Both the position numbers and the translations under genes were made by a program. The notes below the pieces were generated by a model. The model searched no databases. It was given only the letters and a program-made list of their open reading frames with translations, and had not been told where the DNA came from. Shown here in pieces: positions 62,197-64,000 of a DNA stretch of 64,000 bases (position 1 is the stretch's first letter; each line of letters starts with the position of its first letter). The DNA is from Leptospira andrefontaineae (GTDB taxonomy: Bacteria > Spirochaetota > Leptospiria > Leptospirales > Leptospiraceae). The stretch covers positions 124,001 to 188,000 of the forward strand of contig NZ_RQEY01000019.1 of assembly GCF_004770105.1 (NCBI RefSeq), written 5' to 3'.

Positions 62197-63194
62197 TTTG
62201 TCTTTTCCCTAAATTGTCCGAGTAAACGAATCAGCTCGGTTTTCACTTGGATAACTTCTTCTCTTTCGGAAAAACGATTCTCGGTTCGGATCGTGAATAA
62301 TATCCTAGAAGCAAGTATCCCGCAAATGAGAGCGATCAAAGAAATTCCGAAAGCACTTAAGATCAATAATAACTCTTCTGCTCTTGTCTTTCTAGGTTGC
62401 GCTAGAAAGATTTCGAGATCGTCTACGATTGTTTTTTCCCAAACAGGACGAACTAAAATGTTTTGAGGTTTAGAATTTTTATCCAGTAATGCATGGATCA
62501 TTGCCTTAGATTCTTCTGAATTGGAAACCTCATTTGTATCAGGAAGTAATGTGCTGTCCGGATTCAGATTTGTTTCTAGGAGTTCGGAATTTTCTTCCTT
62601 CTTTTTATATACCCAATATAAGATCCCTTCTGAAAAATCCCGAGGTAAAAATGATTTTTTAGAACCGCTTGCTTCTTGTACAATCCGATCTCCATCTTCT
62701 TTCAGGATTTGAAGATATAGATCTCCGGAAGAATTTCTGTATAATAAAAATCCATCCGTATCTTCTACCCAAGCTGCTTTTGGTACCTGCATTCCAAGTA
62801 GTCTGAGTCCTTTATGAAATCCGGGCCCTTTTGGATCGGAAGAATACATCGCTCTATAATTATAATCGTAAATACGGATCTGTTTTAATTGGATAGAAGA
62901 GCTAAAAAGTTTTCCTAAAACTTCTGCGTCCTTATCGGTTTCAGGTTTAGGAAATTCTCTCATTAGATATTCGAATCTATAACCCAAATCATAATATTTG
63001 TTCTGAAACCGTTCTAGGATAGAGTCTAGGAAAGATTCCTTTTTCAGTTTAGGGTACAAACTAAGAATTTGGATGGGAGAGAAGAAAACCGCATCCTTCC
63101 ATGCGCCTGGAAAAAAAGGGATGGAAATCAATACGATACATAGCAGTATCAGAGCTAGGATTCGAGATCTTTTGCTATGTTTGCGCGGGTTCAC
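62193..63194 (-). CDS. Two-helix membrane protein, partner of the 745-residue protein
   Basis: A 333-residue protein starting at GTG 63194 with a helix at ~10-30. An extracytoplasmic domain of ~240 residues follows (KQIRIYDYNYRAMYSSDPKGPGFHKGL and DGFLLYRNSSGDLYLQILK, a sensor-like beta/alpha pattern), then a second helix (~275-300) and a short charged cytoplasmic coil. The architecture parallels the first part of its downstream neighbour, so the two may be a split sensor. ATGA joins them. No family recognised. It diverges from the enzyme at 63272. Confidence 0.7.
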   Translation of the reverse strand: MNPRKHSKRSRILALILLCIVLISIPFFPGAWKDAVFFSPIQILSLYPKLKKESFLDSILERFQNKYYDLGYRFEYLMREFPKPETDKDAEVLGKLFSSSIQLKQIRIYDYNYRAMYSSDPKGPGFHKGLRLLGMQVPKAAWVEDTDGFLLYRNSSGDLYLQILKEDGDRIVQEASGSKKSFLPRDFSEGILYWVYKKKEENSELLETNLNPDSTLLPDTNEVSNSEESKAMIHALLDKNSKPQNILVRPVWEKTIVDDLEIFLAQPRKTRAEELLLILSAFGISLIALICGILASRILFTIRTENRFSEREEVIQVKTELIRLLGQFREKTK

Positions 63195-63271
63195 GTTTCT
63201 AGTATCGGCGATTCCATCCTAAAGAATCAGTCTAATTCAATGGGATAATCGATACTTCTCGGCTTAATAAA

Positions 63272-64000
63272 ATGATATTTTATGTGTTTATAGATGGGAT
63301 AGGCTTCGGGGAAAACGATCCGAATAAAAATCCATTCTCCAAGTATGCAAAAGGGATCTTTCTACCTTTAGGAGGTAAATCGATCCCGGAAGATTCTCCT
63401 TCCCGCCTCCGGGAACTCACCTATCTTAAAACGGACGCCAGTATGGGAATCAAAGGACTTCCCCAAAGTGCCACTGGACAAACCTCCCTTTGGACAGGGA
63501 TCAATGCATGTCAGGTGTTAAACCGCCACATGAGTGGATTTCCTACATTCACTTTAAAACGTATCATCGCAAAATATTCCATTATCCGTATTCTAGAAGA
63601 GAACGGATTTAAAGCGGACTTGCTGAACTGCTATACTCCTGGATTTGCAGAGCATATAAAAAAACATCCTAGACATGTATCTGCTTCTACTCTAATCCAA
63701 ATGGCCGCCGACAAACCTTTAAAGGATATGGATGATCTGCGAGACGGTAAAGGTCTCTATATGGACATTAGCCGCGATTTCCTCAGAAAGTTCGGGAGAG
63801 ATTTTATTGATAAGGATGATCCGGTTTTAGAGATCCAGGATCCTTACAAAACCGGTAAAGATATTATTCCTGCAATGAAGGGCCATACCTTATGTATCTA
63901 TGAATACTTTATCACGGATAAAGTAGGCCATAAGATGAATTGGAAAGGTGCTGAGAAATGTATCTCCGACTTGGAGAACTTTTTACTCGGAGTTTTGGAT
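63272..64000 (+). CDS. Alkaline-phosphatase-superfamily metalloenzyme, C-terminus beyond window
   Basis: Open from ATG 63272 to the window end (243 residues visible). FYVFIDGIGFG supplies the first metal Asp. The nucleophile segment is LPQSATGQTSLWTG, and TDKVGHK is a later metal-binding stretch. This pattern fits iPGM/phosphopentomutase/type I phosphodiesterase-like metalloenzymes. The substrate cannot be judged from the N-terminal part. It is divergent from the membrane-protein operon across a 77-bp gap. Confidence 0.8.
   Translation, partial: MIFYVFIDGIGFGENDPNKNPFSKYAKGIFLPLGGKSIPEDSPSRLRELTYLKTDASMGIKGLPQSATGQTSLWTGINACQVLNRHMSGFPTFTLKRIIAKYSIIRILEENGFKADLLNCYTPGFAEHIKKHPRHVSASTLIQMAADKPLKDMDDLRDGKGLYMDISRDFLRKFGRDFIDKDDPVLEIQDPYKTGKDIIPAMKGHTLCIYEYFITDKVGHKMNWKGAEKCISDLENFLLGVLD

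Overview
The window is a 64-kb chromosomal segment that I assign to the genus Leptospira. The evidence is gene content: a P83/100-family coiled-coil protein, a DUF1564 protein (to my knowledge Leptospira-restricted), spirochaete-style lipoboxes, an hrcA-grpE-dnaK-dnaJ operon behind a CIRCE operator, flgB-flgC-fliE, and many single-copy genes divided by short AT-rich gaps. Base composition looks moderate, perhaps around 40% GC by eye, which fits an intermediate (P2) or saprophytic species better than L. interrogans. That placement is inference. I see no insertion sequence, prophage, CRISPR array, rRNA or tRNA, so this is core chromosome rather than an island.

Layout. 1-3.4 kb: a MocR-type regulator (cut by the window edge) divergent from a related aminotransferase, a YjbR-like protein, and a phasin-like protein whose promoter carries two TGC-N3-GCA dyads. 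3.5-9.1 kb (minus): acyltransferase, signal peptidase I, a class B penicillin-binding protein with a PASTA domain, and a DUF115/Maf-like protein. 9.3-14.2 kb (plus): SPFH/YdjI-like protein, threonine synthase, an unusual GHKL ATPase and a tail-anchored protein, converging on leuS. 17-20.8 kb: a small zinc-ribbon protein and a LolD/FtsX-type ABC exporter. 20.9-28.1 kb (minus): an eight-gene stress operon, hrcA-grpE-dnaK-dnaJ followed by an oxidoreductase, YqgE/AlgH, DUF2721 and a secreted Cys-rich protein.

28.3-34.4 kb (mostly plus): a chemotaxis receptor with a C-terminal SpoIIAA-like domain, ppnP, a c-di-AMP (ydaO/yuaA) riboswitch in front of a stand-alone universal-stress-type protein, two tandem cyclic-nucleotide-binding proteins, DUF1564 and msrA. 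34.4-43.7 kb: a PAS histidine kinase, a CarF/PEDS1-type plasmalogen desaturase homologue, two alpha/beta-hydrolase lipoproteins, an M48 protease with its DUF898 partner, a type-4 uracil-DNA glycosylase and a zinc exporter. 43.7-47.8 kb: a structured intergenic element, a 49-residue basic protein, queD-queC, pntAB-pntB without pntAA, and DUF454. 47.8-54.5 kb: a TPR protein/lipoprotein pair, a STAS protein divergent from flgB-flgC-fliE, a membrane AraC regulator with a DUF4345 protein, and P83/100. 54.6-64 kb: serC, rpiB, a secreted LamG-like protein, a five-gene minus-strand operon (two membrane proteins, a TPR protein, and a VapBC-like RHH/PIN pair), and a partial alkaline-phosphatase-superfamily enzyme.

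The strongest leads beyond routine annotation are the c-di-AMP riboswitch on a lone USP gene (30.5-31.5 kb), the PhaR-like dyads on the phasin promoter (3.4 kb), the plasmalogen-desaturase homologue behind a 14-bp perfect inverted repeat (36.9 kb), the chemoreceptor with a fused SpoIIAA-like domain and a palindromic leader (28.2-30.0 kb), and the PIN/RHH pair inside a TPR-membrane-protein operon (58.7-63.2 kb).
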